From positions 64,001 through 128,000 of the forward strand of contig JACVTC010000064.1 in the NCBI GenBank assembly GCA_016946835.1: a DNA stretch of 64,000 nucleotides, given 5' to 3'. This document shows positions 11,010-24,062 of this stretch, piece after piece (position 1 is the stretch's first letter; every line of letters begins with the position of its first letter). The notes under the pieces were generated by a model. That model ran no database searches and was not told the origin of the DNA. It was given only the letters and a program-made list of their open reading frames with translations. The DNA is from Neocallimastix lanati (nom. inval.). Lineage: Eukaryota > Neocallimastigomycota > Neocallimastigomycetes > Neocallimastigales > Neocallimastigaceae. A program made the translations under genes and the position numbers.

Positions 11010-12640
11010 ATGGATAAAAAAGGCAAGAACGAGAAAACCCAAGAAAACACCAAAAAAACCACCAGAAGTGGTTCATTAAAATGTTCGGTGGGCAGTGTGG
11101 TCGCAGAGAATAGCCCTACGCCTGTTGAAGCTTCTCCAGCTCGACGCCAGAACACAAGGGACAAGAAAACTACCAGTGCTCCTGAGAAGCCAGCTACATC
11201 AAAACCCAAACCAAAAGTGGTGCCCGAAGCTAGTAAGTCTGAAGCTACCAAGGCAAGCTACTCAAGGCGAGTGTTCGAGCAAGAATAACAATGGTGGAGC
11301 CATGAACTTTGCCGCCTTGATGAATAAGTAAATGGATGAATTTAGGAACATGTTAATTAGTAGCCAGCAGCAAATGGTATCAAGGCTAGAACAGATGCAG
11401 ACCCAAAGTGAGAATAGATTCGTCAAAATTGAGGCCGAACTCAGCAGCTTCATCCCAACTGTGGACCAACGATTTGGAGAGGTCGAAAAAAGGGTGGATG
11501 AAGAGGAGACTAGTAGTCAAGCTAGTGTAGCAGAGATTCGAAAAGTAGAACCATCCCTGTATCAGCAGATATCTGAAAGCAAAGGAAAAGAAGCTGCTAT
11601 TGATAACGAAATTAAAAAGATTGAAATCTATCTGGATGAGGACCAGATAAAAGGAAAGAAATTCTAGTAAGACCTAGAAGATGAAGGTCAACAGATTCAC
11701 AAGATTGAAGAATTCTTGGATGCGAATCAAGAACAAGAAAGGGTGTATCGTAAAGAGCTCGAGGAGAAGATTGAAAAGTTAATGACTGTTAATCATACTC
11801 AAAAGCATGAGATCGAGCGTCTGGAAAAGTTAGCATGGGAAACTCAAAAGAATGCTCTAGTAACCGCAAGTAAACCCTTACCTTTACATATAGACACTAA
11901 AGATGCTAGACTCAAGAATAATTATCAACTAACGCTGCCTATACTTACATAGAACGCAATGGAGGACGTGGTGATGATAGAAGCGTACCCTGCGGAGTGC
12001 GAGTGAGACATCCCAATGTTCAATGGTGAAACAGGGGATGTGGAATCATTTATCTAAAGATTAAAAAGTACTTCGGTAGACATCAGAAGTACTTCCAAAC
12101 AGAACCCACCGCAATGCTGTACTTCATAGAGGACCACTTAAAAAGGACGGCTAAAAAGTGGTTCCAAATAGATGAAGTATTCAAGCAAAGGGACGACCCG
12201 CAACCACAAAGGTTGATGGACAAGTTGTTACAAGAGTTTAAAAGCGAACGAACTTCAGAAAAAGTAAAAACAGTCATGCTTAAACTTAGGCACAAATGGA
12301 GTAAAGCCTATGAATACCTCTCTGGATTAAGCAGAATTCTTCAGCTCTCGGTTAAAATTAAAAGCCCATTATTGATATAGCAAGTAAGACCTTCTATTCG
12401 AGAAGCTTTTTATGATATAGCAGCTGAAAAATAAACATTAGAAGGTTATGTAACCCGCTTAAGAAGTTACGATACTTTTCCCGCGGATTATAAAGAAAAG
12501 TACTTAGAGAGATATGAATATAACTGCGAAAGAAAGATAGCCATCATGGCCCTATTAAGAATAATAAACCTGAGAAGACCCTACATGGGCATAGAAGCCA
12601 AGAGAAGGAGGAACAGCGATAATCGCCGAGGCGATATATG
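11010..12640 (+). pseudogene. Decayed retrotransposon gag gene, gag portion only
   Basis: Translated pieces can be followed through several breaks. These are MDKKGKNEKTQENTKK from 11010; a coiled-coil-like part with QQQMVSRLEQMQTQSENRF from 11332, with an in-frame TAG at 11665 after which the same frame continues to 11952; FNGETGDVESFI near 12017; a one-base frameshift in the A-run near 12062; then YFIEDHLKRTAKKWFQ and LLQEFKSERTSEKV (12114-12380), with further stops at about 12378 and 12433. The Y-x6-L-x-x-A-x-x-WF pattern followed by L-x-x-F is typical of retrotransposon Gag (PF03732-like). No zinc knuckle, protease or RT follows. It belongs to a different lineage from the intact element at 3452. 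Composition is noticeably GC-richer than the flanks. Confidence 0.7.
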
Positions 12641-13095
12641 AGATTTTAAAGTTCTATATTAAGTGCATCTATATACCTTTAAATTATCTTTCTTTTTATT
12701 TGAAAAATTAAATTTATATTTTCTGTTAATAATAATTTGATCTTTTTCCTCGATTTGTTTGATTTATTTCGATTCTAATATTTTCCTCCATTTCCAATAA
12801 AAAATTTTTAATAATAAATAAATTTATTATATAGATTTTAATAATATCTATAAAATGATTTTATTTTTAATATTTAAAAAATAAAATTATAATCATATAT
12901 TTAGTAATATATTGTTTATTTGTTGTAATGCAACGTAATTGGATTAATATGAAAGTCATATTGTAAGGACATAAAAAGCATATAGTTCATAAAAATTTGA
13001 TCAATGTAATTCTCTATATTATTCAAAATTAAAAATAAATATTTTATGTTATTTTTTTATTATTATTTAGTTTTTTAATAAATTTTAAACTTAAA

Positions 13096-13134
<39 letters not shown>

Positions 13135-15417
13135 GATATATTAAAATAATTATGATAAAATAATAAATTTAACTTTAATCTATATTTATTATTCAATAAT
13201 CAAATTATTTTTGAAACCTAAAAAAGAAAAAAAGAATAAAATTTATTCCACATAATTATTTTTTTAACTTTAATCTATATTTATTATTCAATAATCAAAT
13301 TATTTTTGAAACCTAAAAAAGAAAAAAAGAATAAAATTTATTCCACATAATTATTTTTTTAATATTTATTTCATATACAATAATATAATATTATTTTTTA
13401 AATTTATATATATATATTTTTTTTTTATTTAAAAAAAAAAAAAAAGAAGAAAAAAAAAAATTTTTTTTATTTTATTAAAATTATTTTAATTAAATATTTA
13501 ATTTAAAGTCACGTCACATACAAATTACATTAAATTAATATTTTATTATTGTTATTATTTTAAACGTATTAAACGTTTTTTTTTTTTTTTTTTTATAATT
13601 GTTATATTTAGATAAAGAAAACTTATTATACATTTATAATATAAAAATAATATTTTTTCTTTTTAAATAAATATATATATTTAAAATCTATATTATAGCT
13701 TTAATTTCAAAAAAAAAAAAAAAAAAAAAAAAAAAATTATAAAACAATTTTTATATAAATTTTTATTTTTATTTCATATCATTATACTTTATTATATGTC
13801 ATTATTGTATTTAATATTCAAAATATGCTTTTATTTTATTAAAATGTAAAAAAATTATAATTTTTTTATTTATAAGTAATATATAAATTATAATTTATAT
13901 ATTATAAAAAGAAAAAAAAAAATAGAAAGATTATGTAATTTTTTATTTAATTTATACAATTATTATAAAAAATAAATAATAATAATAATAAAATATTTTT
14001 TAATATTTAGATTGTAATAATAATCTAATCAAAAAAGTATAAAATTAATATTTATTAATAGTGACTATGAATATTAATAAATTTGATTACTTAAAATATA
14101 ATAAAAGATCTTCAAAATAGCACATTTAAGCATGGTTTTCTGAATTAAAGATATAGTTTATAATACCTTTAATATTCCAGGTAATATTATAATATTGAAA
14201 ATTGCTAAAATAGGATTAATATTATTTTCTATCAGGAATGCAGTTAATAACATATGAAATTAATTATTTAAAATATTCATACATATAAAATATTTTTTTC
14301 AGATTCAAAGATTTTATAATGAGTATTATTCAATTTTTCAAAAATGCTTGGCATGTCCGATATACATTTTAGAGGTTCTATATATAATTTTTAGGCCTTA
14401 TAGATTTTAACTGTTGTAATAATTTTTCAACTTTTAATTCATATCTATTTCTGGGTGGAGGTTTTCAAGTTTTTTGAATGATATCAAAATGCTGAGTATT
14501 AGTCTTCGACTTCATTAAATATAGTAGGATCAATAGATATAATTATTAGGGCAAAAATTTAGAATTACTTTTGTTATTGGTATTGAAATTGAGTTCATTG
14601 GCCTTTAAGATGTTGAAAATGTAGTTTCTTCCACATTTTAATATTGTTTTTGTTTTTTTTTTTTTTGTTTTTTTTGAAAATAAAGCATTCTGTACTGTTT
14701 ATGCTCATCTTTTTATTTATATAAATCTATGTAGAGCATAAAAGAATATTGTGGAAAATACATGATTACATAATTTTTAATAATGTGGCTTGTTATTAAT
14801 TAATATATCATATAAAAATGCATCTTAATATTAAAATAATAATTCTAATACCTAAGAATTTTAAAAGAGAGTTCTCTATTTCAAATATAAATAATTTAAT
14901 CTATTTATAAGAAATAGGTAATATATTAATTATATATTCTAATATATAGAAATATATAAATTTTATATGAAATAAAGTATTATAATTATTATAATTATAA
15001 TAATACATATTGAAATAAAATAAAATAAAATAATTATTATCAAAAAGATATAAATTTAATATTTAATAATTATTATTAAATATACAAATATGTTACTACT
15101 ACATATTTGTTTTATATCATGTTCAAAAAATTAACAATATTTTTATTAATATCTTCAATTATTTATTTATTTACTTAATATAATTTTAAAACGCCACTAA
15201 ACTAAATATATTTCTTTCTTTCACACATTAAATATTAATTTTAAATTTTTTAAATCATTTTTTTTTTATATATATATATTAAAAAATCATGAATCAAATT
15301 AATAATCAATAAATAAATATACAATAAAGTAAAATTATAATAGCTCTATATAAAAATAATAATAAAAATAAAAGAAAATATATATCAAAAAGAATTTAAT
15401 AGTAATATACTTCAAAA
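12641..15417. other. Intergenic, very AT-rich; upstream region of the MIT-like gene
   Basis: No gene seen. It contains A/T homopolymers (13101-13128, 13574-13593, 13710-13735) and a 95-bp tandem duplication listed separately. A less AT-rich patch at about 14100-14690 reads on the minus strand as broken coding-like sequence of no recognised family. Confidence 0.5.
13168..13357. repeat. Direct tandem duplication, 95-bp unit, two copies
   Basis: The block starting TTTAACTTTAATCTATATTT at 13168 is repeated without visible change at 13263. Identity of the copies suggests a recent duplication. Confidence 0.85.
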
Positions 15418-16325
15418 ATGATTGAAAGGGTAAAAAAAATTTAATTCACTGTATAAATAAAATTATATTAAAAAAAATAAAAAAAAAAAAAAAAAAAAAA
15501 AAAGAAAAAGATAATTTAAAGAAAATATAATTATATATCAACTATCAACACCAATAATAAATACTATTAAATACATTATAAAACAACAGAATAATAAATT
15601 TATATTGTTCATAAAGTATAGTTACAATACCATGAACATGAATTAAAATAAATAATTTACTATAATTTTATTTTAATAAATTTCTGAAATATAGAAAAAC
15701 TAAAGTTTAAAAACATCAAATTATAATATTTTTATTATATGAAATATTTATTATTCATATAAATCAAAAAAAAATAATAATATTAATATTAATATTAATA
15801 TTAATAATATGATTTTTAATATATATATTATATACAATATATATTATAAATATAATGTTGTAAAAAAAAAAAAAAAAAAAAAAAAAACAGGCAAACGAAT
15901 TAGTAAGAAAAGCAAAAGAAAATGTAGAAAAAGGAAATATTCAAGAAGCAGCAAATTTATATTCTGATGCAGCTGGTAACTGAATAATAAATAAATTTTA
16001 TTTTAAAAAGTTTTAATTGAAATTTATAAAAATAAAATAAAATAAAATAAAAAACATTTAAATCCATTAATATATAAACATATATTTAATGTATATCCTT
16101 TATAGAAATATATCAAAATGCATATAAGCAAACAAATAATGAAGTGGTAATATATGCATATATATATATATTTATATAAAATTAAAATTGAAAAATATAA
16201 TTTTATTAAATGTAATAATTATTTTAAAAATATATATATATTTTGGATAAAATATTTAATATATTTTGAAATAAAATTATAATAATACTAATAATAAACA
16301 AATAAACAAATAATTTAAACATATA

Positions 16326-16366
<41 letters not shown>

Positions 16367-16870
16367 TAAAAAAACTATTCAGCAACTATTCATTAAAGCA
16401 AATAAAGAAGCAAAACGAATTTCGAGACAAATTATGGAAAAGCAAAATAAGGATAATTTAATACAACAACAAAGTTACAATAATACATCAGTACAACCAA
16501 CTTCAAAAAGCTCTCTTCCTAATGGAGTTACTGCCAGTCCTACTCTTAATAATATTAAAAATTATCCTGAAGAAAAATATAATAGATACAAAAATAGTAA
16601 TACTCTTATAACTAACAATAATATTTATAATAATAGTAATACCAGTATTGGTAATATTAATAGTAAATTTAATAACACCTCAGCACAATCCCCTAATATA
16701 ATTAATACACCAAATACTCCTAAAAACCTTCAAAATTTTAGATTTACAAATACTACTAATACACTTACCTCTAATAACAATAATAATAACACAATAGGTA
16801 ATTATAATGGATTTATTTTTTTAAATAATGGATTTAATAGTAATAATGGATTTAATAATGATAATAATGC

Positions 16871-16910
<40 letters not shown>

Positions 16911-17280
16911 GACAATGGTGATAGAAATAGTAACCATAGTACCTTATATAATAATTCATCAATACCAGTTAATAATAAAAATAAGGAATTAAATGCCGTA
17001 AGACAATCTGTTTTAAACAATAGACCAAAGCCAGCCTTAGATACCCGTAATTCAGCTAGTAGAAATTATTTTATTGGACAATCTATTACAAATAGTTCGA
17101 TTTTACTTCCTACAACTGATTTTCAAGGTTATTATATTTTATAATAATAACCTTAAAAAAAAAAAATTATAATTATATGATGTAACATTTATATATACTT
17201 TATATATATTTGTATATTATTATTATCATAATGATTTTTATTGTTTTAAAACATTTATTAATATACATATATATTTATAA

Positions 17281-17327
<47 letters not shown>

Positions 17328-17534
17328 AGAAAACAATATAAAAAGTAAACCAAATTATAATAATCATGAACCAGCAACTATCCCAATTACATCATTAAAT
17401 TCCAGTACAATTGATGAAAGTACTTCATCTCATTTTATTGATCAATCTTATTTTGTATTAAAGGAAAATAAAGTAATTTTTATGAAATATATATAAATTT
17501 ATATATATTAGAATATTTAAATTTATAAATAATA

Positions 17535-17586
<52 letters not shown>

Positions 17587-18921
17587 GAGGGATGAAGCAG
17601 AAAAGGCATTTATCAAATTCTGGGATGATATTGATGATCTAGTTCAAAATAAAGTTTCTCTTCCCGTAGCTCTATTATCTGCACCACTAAATAGAGAAGA
17701 TGCCATGACCAATAAGGTTAAAAAAGAAAAGACCTCAACTTTGTCAAAAGTATCAATTACGAGTCCATCAGTTAATAAAAATAATTCCATAGGAAACATA
17801 GGAAATAAAAACAATGGTGAATATGTCTAACAAAGAAATTAATAAATAATATAATATAATATAATTTAATTTAATATAATATAATATAATATGAAATAAT
17901 AATAGATCAAAATGTTAATAATTTTGAAAATAAATTACTTATTAAAATATAATATAATATATATTATATTATTTTATATATATGAATATATTCTTTTTTC
18001 TTTTTCCTTAATATATATATATATAAATATAAGTTAAAGAGGAAAAAAGTGGTTCAAATATTAATAATACTGATAATCAAAATGATTTTGAAATAATTGA
18101 TGATGATAATTTATCGGAATCAGAATATTTAGTTATTCCTCAAAAAACGTTACCTAAAAAGACAATTGAAGAATATCAAGAAGAAAATGAAAAATTGAAG
18201 CAATCCATTGATCGTATAACCAACGATTTTATATTACTACCAAATACCGAAGAATTTAAGTTAGCATTAAGAAAGGCAAAAGAATATGTTAAATATAATG
18301 AATATATTCGATCAAATGTTGCTACTGGAAGTGAAAATGGTAAATAAATTTTATATATATATATATTAAATTTAAAATAAAATGATAAAAAATAATTAAA
18401 AATAAAAAAATATAAAAAAAAAATTGTTAAAATGAAAATAGAAATAAATATAAAAATAACAAAAAAAAAACGAAGAAATAAAATAAAATAAAATAAATAG
18501 TAGAATATAAGAAAAGTACAAATCGAATAAAATAAATAAAAATAAATAAAATAAAATAAAAATAATAAATGGAAAAATAATTCATTAGAAAATATTAAAT
18601 ATAATACATATATAATTCATATAGAATTGTCCGAATTAAAGAAAAGAGTAGCTTACCTTGAGGAAAATAATTATGTAAAGCAAATAATGAAATTAGAAGA
18701 AGAAAATAAAGACCTAAAGATGAAAATTGAAAAATTGGTAATTCATTTATATTATTATAATATATTTTTAATTATTTTAATAAATATATAAAAATATTAT
18801 ATATAATATTTTTATATATTTATTAAAATAATTAAAATAAATATATGTAATATAATAATTCTATTTATTAAATTTAAATAAATTTAAATGTATTATTAAT
18901 TATTCTATGAATTAATGTTTA

Positions 18922-18954
<33 letters not shown>

Positions 18955-19721
18955 AGACCCAAGAAAATATTAAATATAAGAATCAATGGAATAGATTTGT
19001 TTCAATTGCTGAAGCTAAGAAAAAAAAAAATCAAGTTCTCCATTCCGATATAAATAATAAAAATAGTCAAGGTGTAATCTCAAATACAAAAAAAGTAATT
19101 CACGATGATGAAAAACATATGGATAATATTGAAAGTCCTCATCTATTCGATAATTCTTCAAAATCTAGATTTATGAGTCAAAAATTTGTTTCCAATAATA
19201 GTAATTTATTTAAACAGCAATCACAGTCACAGTCACCATCACAGTCACAGTCACCATCACAACCTCTATCACAATTACAAACACCATCACAATCACAATC
19301 ACAGTCACAACCACAACCACAACCACACTCTTTTCAATTATATAATAATTTAAATAATACAAGTAACACTCCACCATTAAATTCATCCTCCACCTTAAAT
19401 AATACTAATAATAATAATAATTATTCCGTTGAAAATAATAAACCACCTATAATAATTAATTCCTCAGCCATAAATAATAATAATAATAACGATAATAATA
19501 ATAGTAATAATAATAATAATGAAATTATTAAAAATCAATTATATTATTCCTCCCCAACACCTGAATTTGATCTTTTACAGCATATGAATAATCAACAAGA
19601 TCTACAATCTCAATCTCAACAACTTTTCACTTCAATGATTAATCAGCCCACAGATTACTCTTATCAACCCTCAATGAGATCCGTAAGTACAGAAATTCAA
19701 AATGATATTCCCTCCTCATCA

Positions 19722-19791
<70 letters not shown>

Positions 19792-19808
19792 GAAATACAG
19801 AAGATTAA
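15418..19808 (+). CDS. MIT-like N-terminus plus coiled-coil, Asn-rich protein; Atg38/NRBF2-like candidate
   Basis: Assembled from nine exons: 15418-15429, 15891-15975, 16106-16146, 16365-17127, 17330-17472, 17588-17816, 18040-18339, 18625-18737 and 18957-19808. All junctions are GT/AG and phases agree, giving 845 codons. Residues 1-70 form an MIT-like helical hairpin (KAKENVEKGNIQEAANLYS, AAEIYQNAYKQ, LFIKANKEAKRI). Asn-rich linkers follow. Then come a conserved-looking block SYFVLKENK...AFIKFWDDIDDLVQ...LPVALLSAPL (about 340-390), EYLVIPQKT followed by IEEYQEENEKLKQSI (about 450-480), and a coiled coil (ELKKRVAYLEENN..., 525-562). The tail is Q/S/P- and N-rich with a final run of about 22 Asn. 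An MIT module followed by FW-x-L/I...PVA and a coiled coil is, as I recall it, the plan of the PI3-kinase complex I subunit Atg38/NRBF2, which would place it in autophagy. That family name is inference; another MIT protein of endosomal sorting is the alternative. The four-codon first exon is the weakest part. Confidence 0.7.
18768..18835. repeat. 68-nt palindrome inside intron 8 of the MIT-like gene
   Basis: The left arm begins TTAATTATTTTAATAAATAT, and its reverse complement runs straight back to 18835, centred on ATTATATATAAT. It would form a long hairpin in the intron, bringing donor and acceptor closer. Confidence 0.85.
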
Positions 19809-21331
19809 TTTAATCAAAATAATAATAATAATTATTACTATTATTATTATTTTGATTACTAAAAGAAAATTAATATAAAATGATAAGCAACTGAATATAA
19901 TTTTTTTTCAACTACTACTATTATTATTATTATTATTATTATTACCACATTTTGACTTTTTTTTTTTTTTTTTTTTATCTTTTTTTTTAATGATCATTAT
20001 TCATTATCTGTTAAACTTTGAATAGTATATAAAAGTTTTTTTTTATTTTTATTTTTATTATTATTGTTATTGTTATTAGGAATAATAATAATAATATTCC
20101 ATAATATATTGTATACATTATAAAATATATGAAATAAAGTAAAATAAAATAAAAATATTATATATAAATATAAAAAAGCAAAAATAAAAATAAAAGCAAA
20201 AATAAAAATAAAAAGTAATTTGAAAATGTTCAATATTTTTAGTATATATATATATATATTTATATTTTTTTTAATATGTTTTTATTACTTTGTTTTAAAT
20301 TTAAATATTTAACCCATTAAAAAAATTTTACATTAATAATTATAATAATTTATCCTCTATTTTAATTTTTTTTTTTTTTTTATTTATTTATTTTATTTAT
20401 TTATTTATTATTTTTATTAAATTATTAAAAATACTCTTAATTAAAATTATTATAATATATATATATAATTAAATATTATATAAATCTATAATAATTTTTT
20501 CTTTTTCTCTGTAATATTTACAAGTACTCTTTTTTTTTTTTTTTTTTGATTTTATCTATTTCTTTCTTTATCATTTCAATATTATTTAAGAGAAATAATA
20601 ATAAATAAATAAATAAATAAATATTAAAAAAAAATGTATATATATATACATATATTATTATTAATAATAAAAAATTTTGATAATTTATTTCTGTTTTTTA
20701 TATATATATATATATATATATAATAGCCCTTTTAATTAATAACAATAAAAATACTATAAATTTTCTAAATAAATCAATATAAAAATTTTAAATATATTAA
20801 TTTTGAATAAATTATTTTTTTAAAAAAAAAAAAATAGAACAAAATGAACTTATGTCATAATTGTAAATAATAAATAAAATGAAAATATAAAAATGAAAAT
20901 ACCATTTGGTCGTTTTTTCTATAAATATATAATATAATATAATATAAATATAAAGGAAAAATATATATATATTATAATTATTTTTTCCCTATAATTTATT
21001 TTTTGTGTTTTCTAGCAATTATCTTTTTAATTATTATTAATTAATATTAATATTAATTGGAAAAAAAAAAAAATAGATTAAGTATTATTAGATAGATAAT
21101 AATAAATTATATTTATATAAATATGAAATAAAAAGAATGAATAAAAGTTAGTTATAAATTGATTTTAAATTATTTAAATATATTATTATAAATATAATTA
21201 AGAAAAATATATATATATATTTTTGTAAAAAAAAAAAAAAAATAATTCATTTATTCATTTATAATTTCAAACTATCAAAAATAAATAACACTTATTATTA
21301 TATAAAAACTTTTTTTCTCTTTTTCTCTTAA

Positions 21332-21374
<43 letters not shown>

Positions 21375-21568
21375 CTTTATTACTATTATTATTTTATTAA
21401 ATAATTTTTTTTTTTCATTATTATTAAAGCAGCTTGTTATCAATGTTATTATTTGCTAAAATATTTTTTAAGTTTTGATGTATTTTACTATTTTACATTT
21501 TTTATTATTATAATTAATATTATCATTTTGGGTAAGATATTTAATATTAATTGGTATACTATTCTTTC

Positions 21569-21600
<32 letters not shown>

Positions 21601-21705
21601 TTTATTATTTAAAACAAAAACTATTATTATTAAAAAAAATCTCATATTTCGCTATTATAATTTTTATAAAATATTTGAAATTATAAAAATATAACTATAT
21701 TAACA

Positions 21706-21753
<48 letters not shown>

Positions 21754-22119
21754 TATTAAATAAATCAAAGAGGGTAAATATATATTTTATTCTTAATAAA
21801 AGTTATTTTATTTACTGTGATTTATTCTTATTTTAATATCATTATTTTTCCGTATTATTAATATTATATTACTTTATTTATTTATTTTCTTTTTATTAGT
21901 ATTATTGTATTTTTTTTTTTTTTAATTTATCTATTTATTTATTTATTGATATATTTCTATATATTTATTTATTATATATATATAATTTTTCCTTCCCACC
22001 CTCATTATTAGATTAATATCACTTTTTTCTTTTTTCTTTTTTTTTCTTTTTTCTTTTTTTTTTTTTTTTCTTATAATTGATATATTAAACCAATATTATC
22101 ATAATAATAAATTTATTAT
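19809..22119. other. Intergenic low-complexity DNA between converging genes
   Basis: Dominated by A/T runs, dinucleotide AT repeats and homopolymers (T run about 21337-21373; A run about 21709-21749). One stretch (20844-21531) could hide a tiny intron-containing ORF and is discussed under findings. Otherwise nothing recognisable. Confidence 0.5.
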
Positions 22120-23410
22120 TTAATTATTTTGTTTATTATTATTATATAAAAATAACATATATACCAATGCTACTGCAATACCAAGAACAGCTAATCCATA
22201 GAAAGCATACTTTGTTGCGTTTTCATTGAATTGAAGTTCCTCCTTAAGTGCTTTATTTCCTTTAGTTTGTTTAGATTTTGATTTTGCATTAGTTCTTTCA
22301 CGTAATTCATCATCTTCACGTAAAGCATTCTTAACATCTTCAAGTTGTTTCTTAAGTTTTTCTTGTTCTTCTTTTTGTTTTTTGATTTTTTCTTCTTCTT
22401 CTTTTTGCTTCTTAATTTTTTCTTCTTCTTCTCTCTTTAATCTTTCTTCTTCCTCTTTTTGTTTCTTAATTCTCTCTTCTTCTTCCTTTTGCTTTCTAAT
22501 TCTTTCTTCTTCCTCTTTTTGTTTCTTAATTCTTTCTTCTTCTTCCTTTTGCTTTCTAATTTTTTCTTCTTCTTCTCTCTTTAATCTTTCTTCTTCCTCT
22601 TTTTGTTTCTTAATTCTTTCTTCTTCTTCCTTTTGCTTTCTAATTCTTTCTTCTTCTTCTCTCTTTAATCTTTCTTCTTCCTCTTTTTGTTTCTTAATTC
22701 TTTCTTCCTCTTCTCTCTTTAATCTTTCTTCTTCCTCTTTTTGTTTCTTAATTCTCTCTTCTTCTTCCTTTTGCTTTCTAATTCTTTCTTCTTCCTCTTT
22801 TTGTTTCTTAATTCTTTCTTCTTCTTCTCTCTTTAATCTTTCTTCTTCCTCTTTTTGCTTCTTAATTCTTTCTTCTTCTTCTTTTTGCTTTCTAATTCTT
22901 TCTTCCTCTTCTTGTTGTTTCTTAATTCTCTCTTCTTCTTCTTTTTGCTTTCTAATTCTTTCTTCCTCTTCTTGTTGTTTCTTAATTCTCTCTTCTTCTT
23001 CTTTTTGCTTTCTAATTCTTTCTTCCTCTTCTTGTTGTTTCTTAATTCTTTCTTCTTCCTCTTTTTGCTTTCTAATTCTTTCTTCTTCTTCTTGTTGTTT
23101 CTTAATTCTTTCTTCTTCTTCCTTTTGCTTTCTAATTCTTTCTTCTTCTTCTTGTTGTTTCTTAATTCTTTCCTCTTCTTCTTTCTTTAATTTTTCTTGT
23201 TCCTCTTGTTCACTCTTTAATTTATCAGTATTATCTTCTGTTCCAGCTGCAACAATAGCTTCATTCTTTATTTATTAATAATAATAAATATAATAAAAAT
23301 TATTAATAAAAAACAAGTTTTTAATTTATAAACAAAGTATAAATATAATAAATGTTTTAAAAAATTAAAACAAGCAATAAGCTTATTGTTATTATTACTG
23401 TTTTTATCAT
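22120..23410 (-). CDS. Charged-helix (E/K/R/Q repeat) protein with C-terminal membrane anchor
   Basis: The main exon runs 23265 down to 22120 and is open throughout but has no in-frame ATG. It begins N-E-A-I-V-A-A-G-T-E-D just after an AG acceptor. A candidate first exon, 23410-23399 (M-I-K-T followed by GTAATA), joins in phase to give about 385 residues. After a short acidic start, roughly 25-30 copies of a ten-residue unit of the form EEEERIRKQK/EEEERIKKQQ predict one long charged helix or coiled coil. It ends in a linker (LEDVKNALREDDELRERT) and a hydrophobic segment YAFYGLAVLGIAVALVYM with only a short hydrophilic tail after it. This is the topology of a tail-anchored protein facing the cytosol. 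The family is unknown; the repeat resembles single-alpha-helix spacers. Some of the repeat expansion is visible at DNA level as a 30-bp minisatellite. Confidence 0.65.
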
Positions 23411-23855
23411 AAATATTACTATTTATAATATTATTCTGAATATAATAATATATAACTTTTTTTTATTTATTTATTTAATATTACTAATATATTTCAAAAA
23501 TTATTATTATATTAAATCATATAAATTACTAATAACTAATATTGTTATTATATATTATTTATTTCACTACTAATTAGCATTTTTAGGGACAACACTATTA
23601 ATTCTAATATTATTTTTATAAATATTTGTATTTTTTATAAATGTAATTTCTCAAAAATATTAAAATTAAGAAATTACAATTCTGATTATGTTCCATCTTT
23701 CAAAAGACCATATTAGATGGAGCCTCAATTAGTAAATATCTATTTATTTATTACTTTAATAATGCTTATTTTTTATTTTTTTTTTTTTTTTTATATTATT
23801 TAAAATATTTTTTTTCTCTTTTTTTTTTCATACATAAATTAAATTTTTATTTTTT

Positions 23856-23891
<36 letters not shown>

Positions 23892-24062
23892 TTTTAAACA
23901 TTAACATTCATAAATTTGCAATCACCGTCACTTTCTTTTTCAAATTGAAATTGTTTAACAACAAAATCCCCACAATCTTATAAATATTTTTCTAATTTTA
24001 AATTTTATAATTACGTAAAGACTAATATAACAAAAAGTAATAATAATAATAAATAAAAAAGT
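23411..24062. other. Intergenic region between two minus-strand genes
   Basis: AT-rich, with long T runs (about 23858-23890). It would hold the promoter of the charged-helix gene and the 3' UTR of the CBM gene. No other coding sequence seen. Confidence 0.5.

Noticed and set aside
22382-23278. 298-residue plus-strand ORF rich in Ser, Phe and Leu repeats
   Set aside because: It is the reverse-strand shadow of the charged-helix gene on the minus strand, which has a sensible repeat, linker and membrane anchor.
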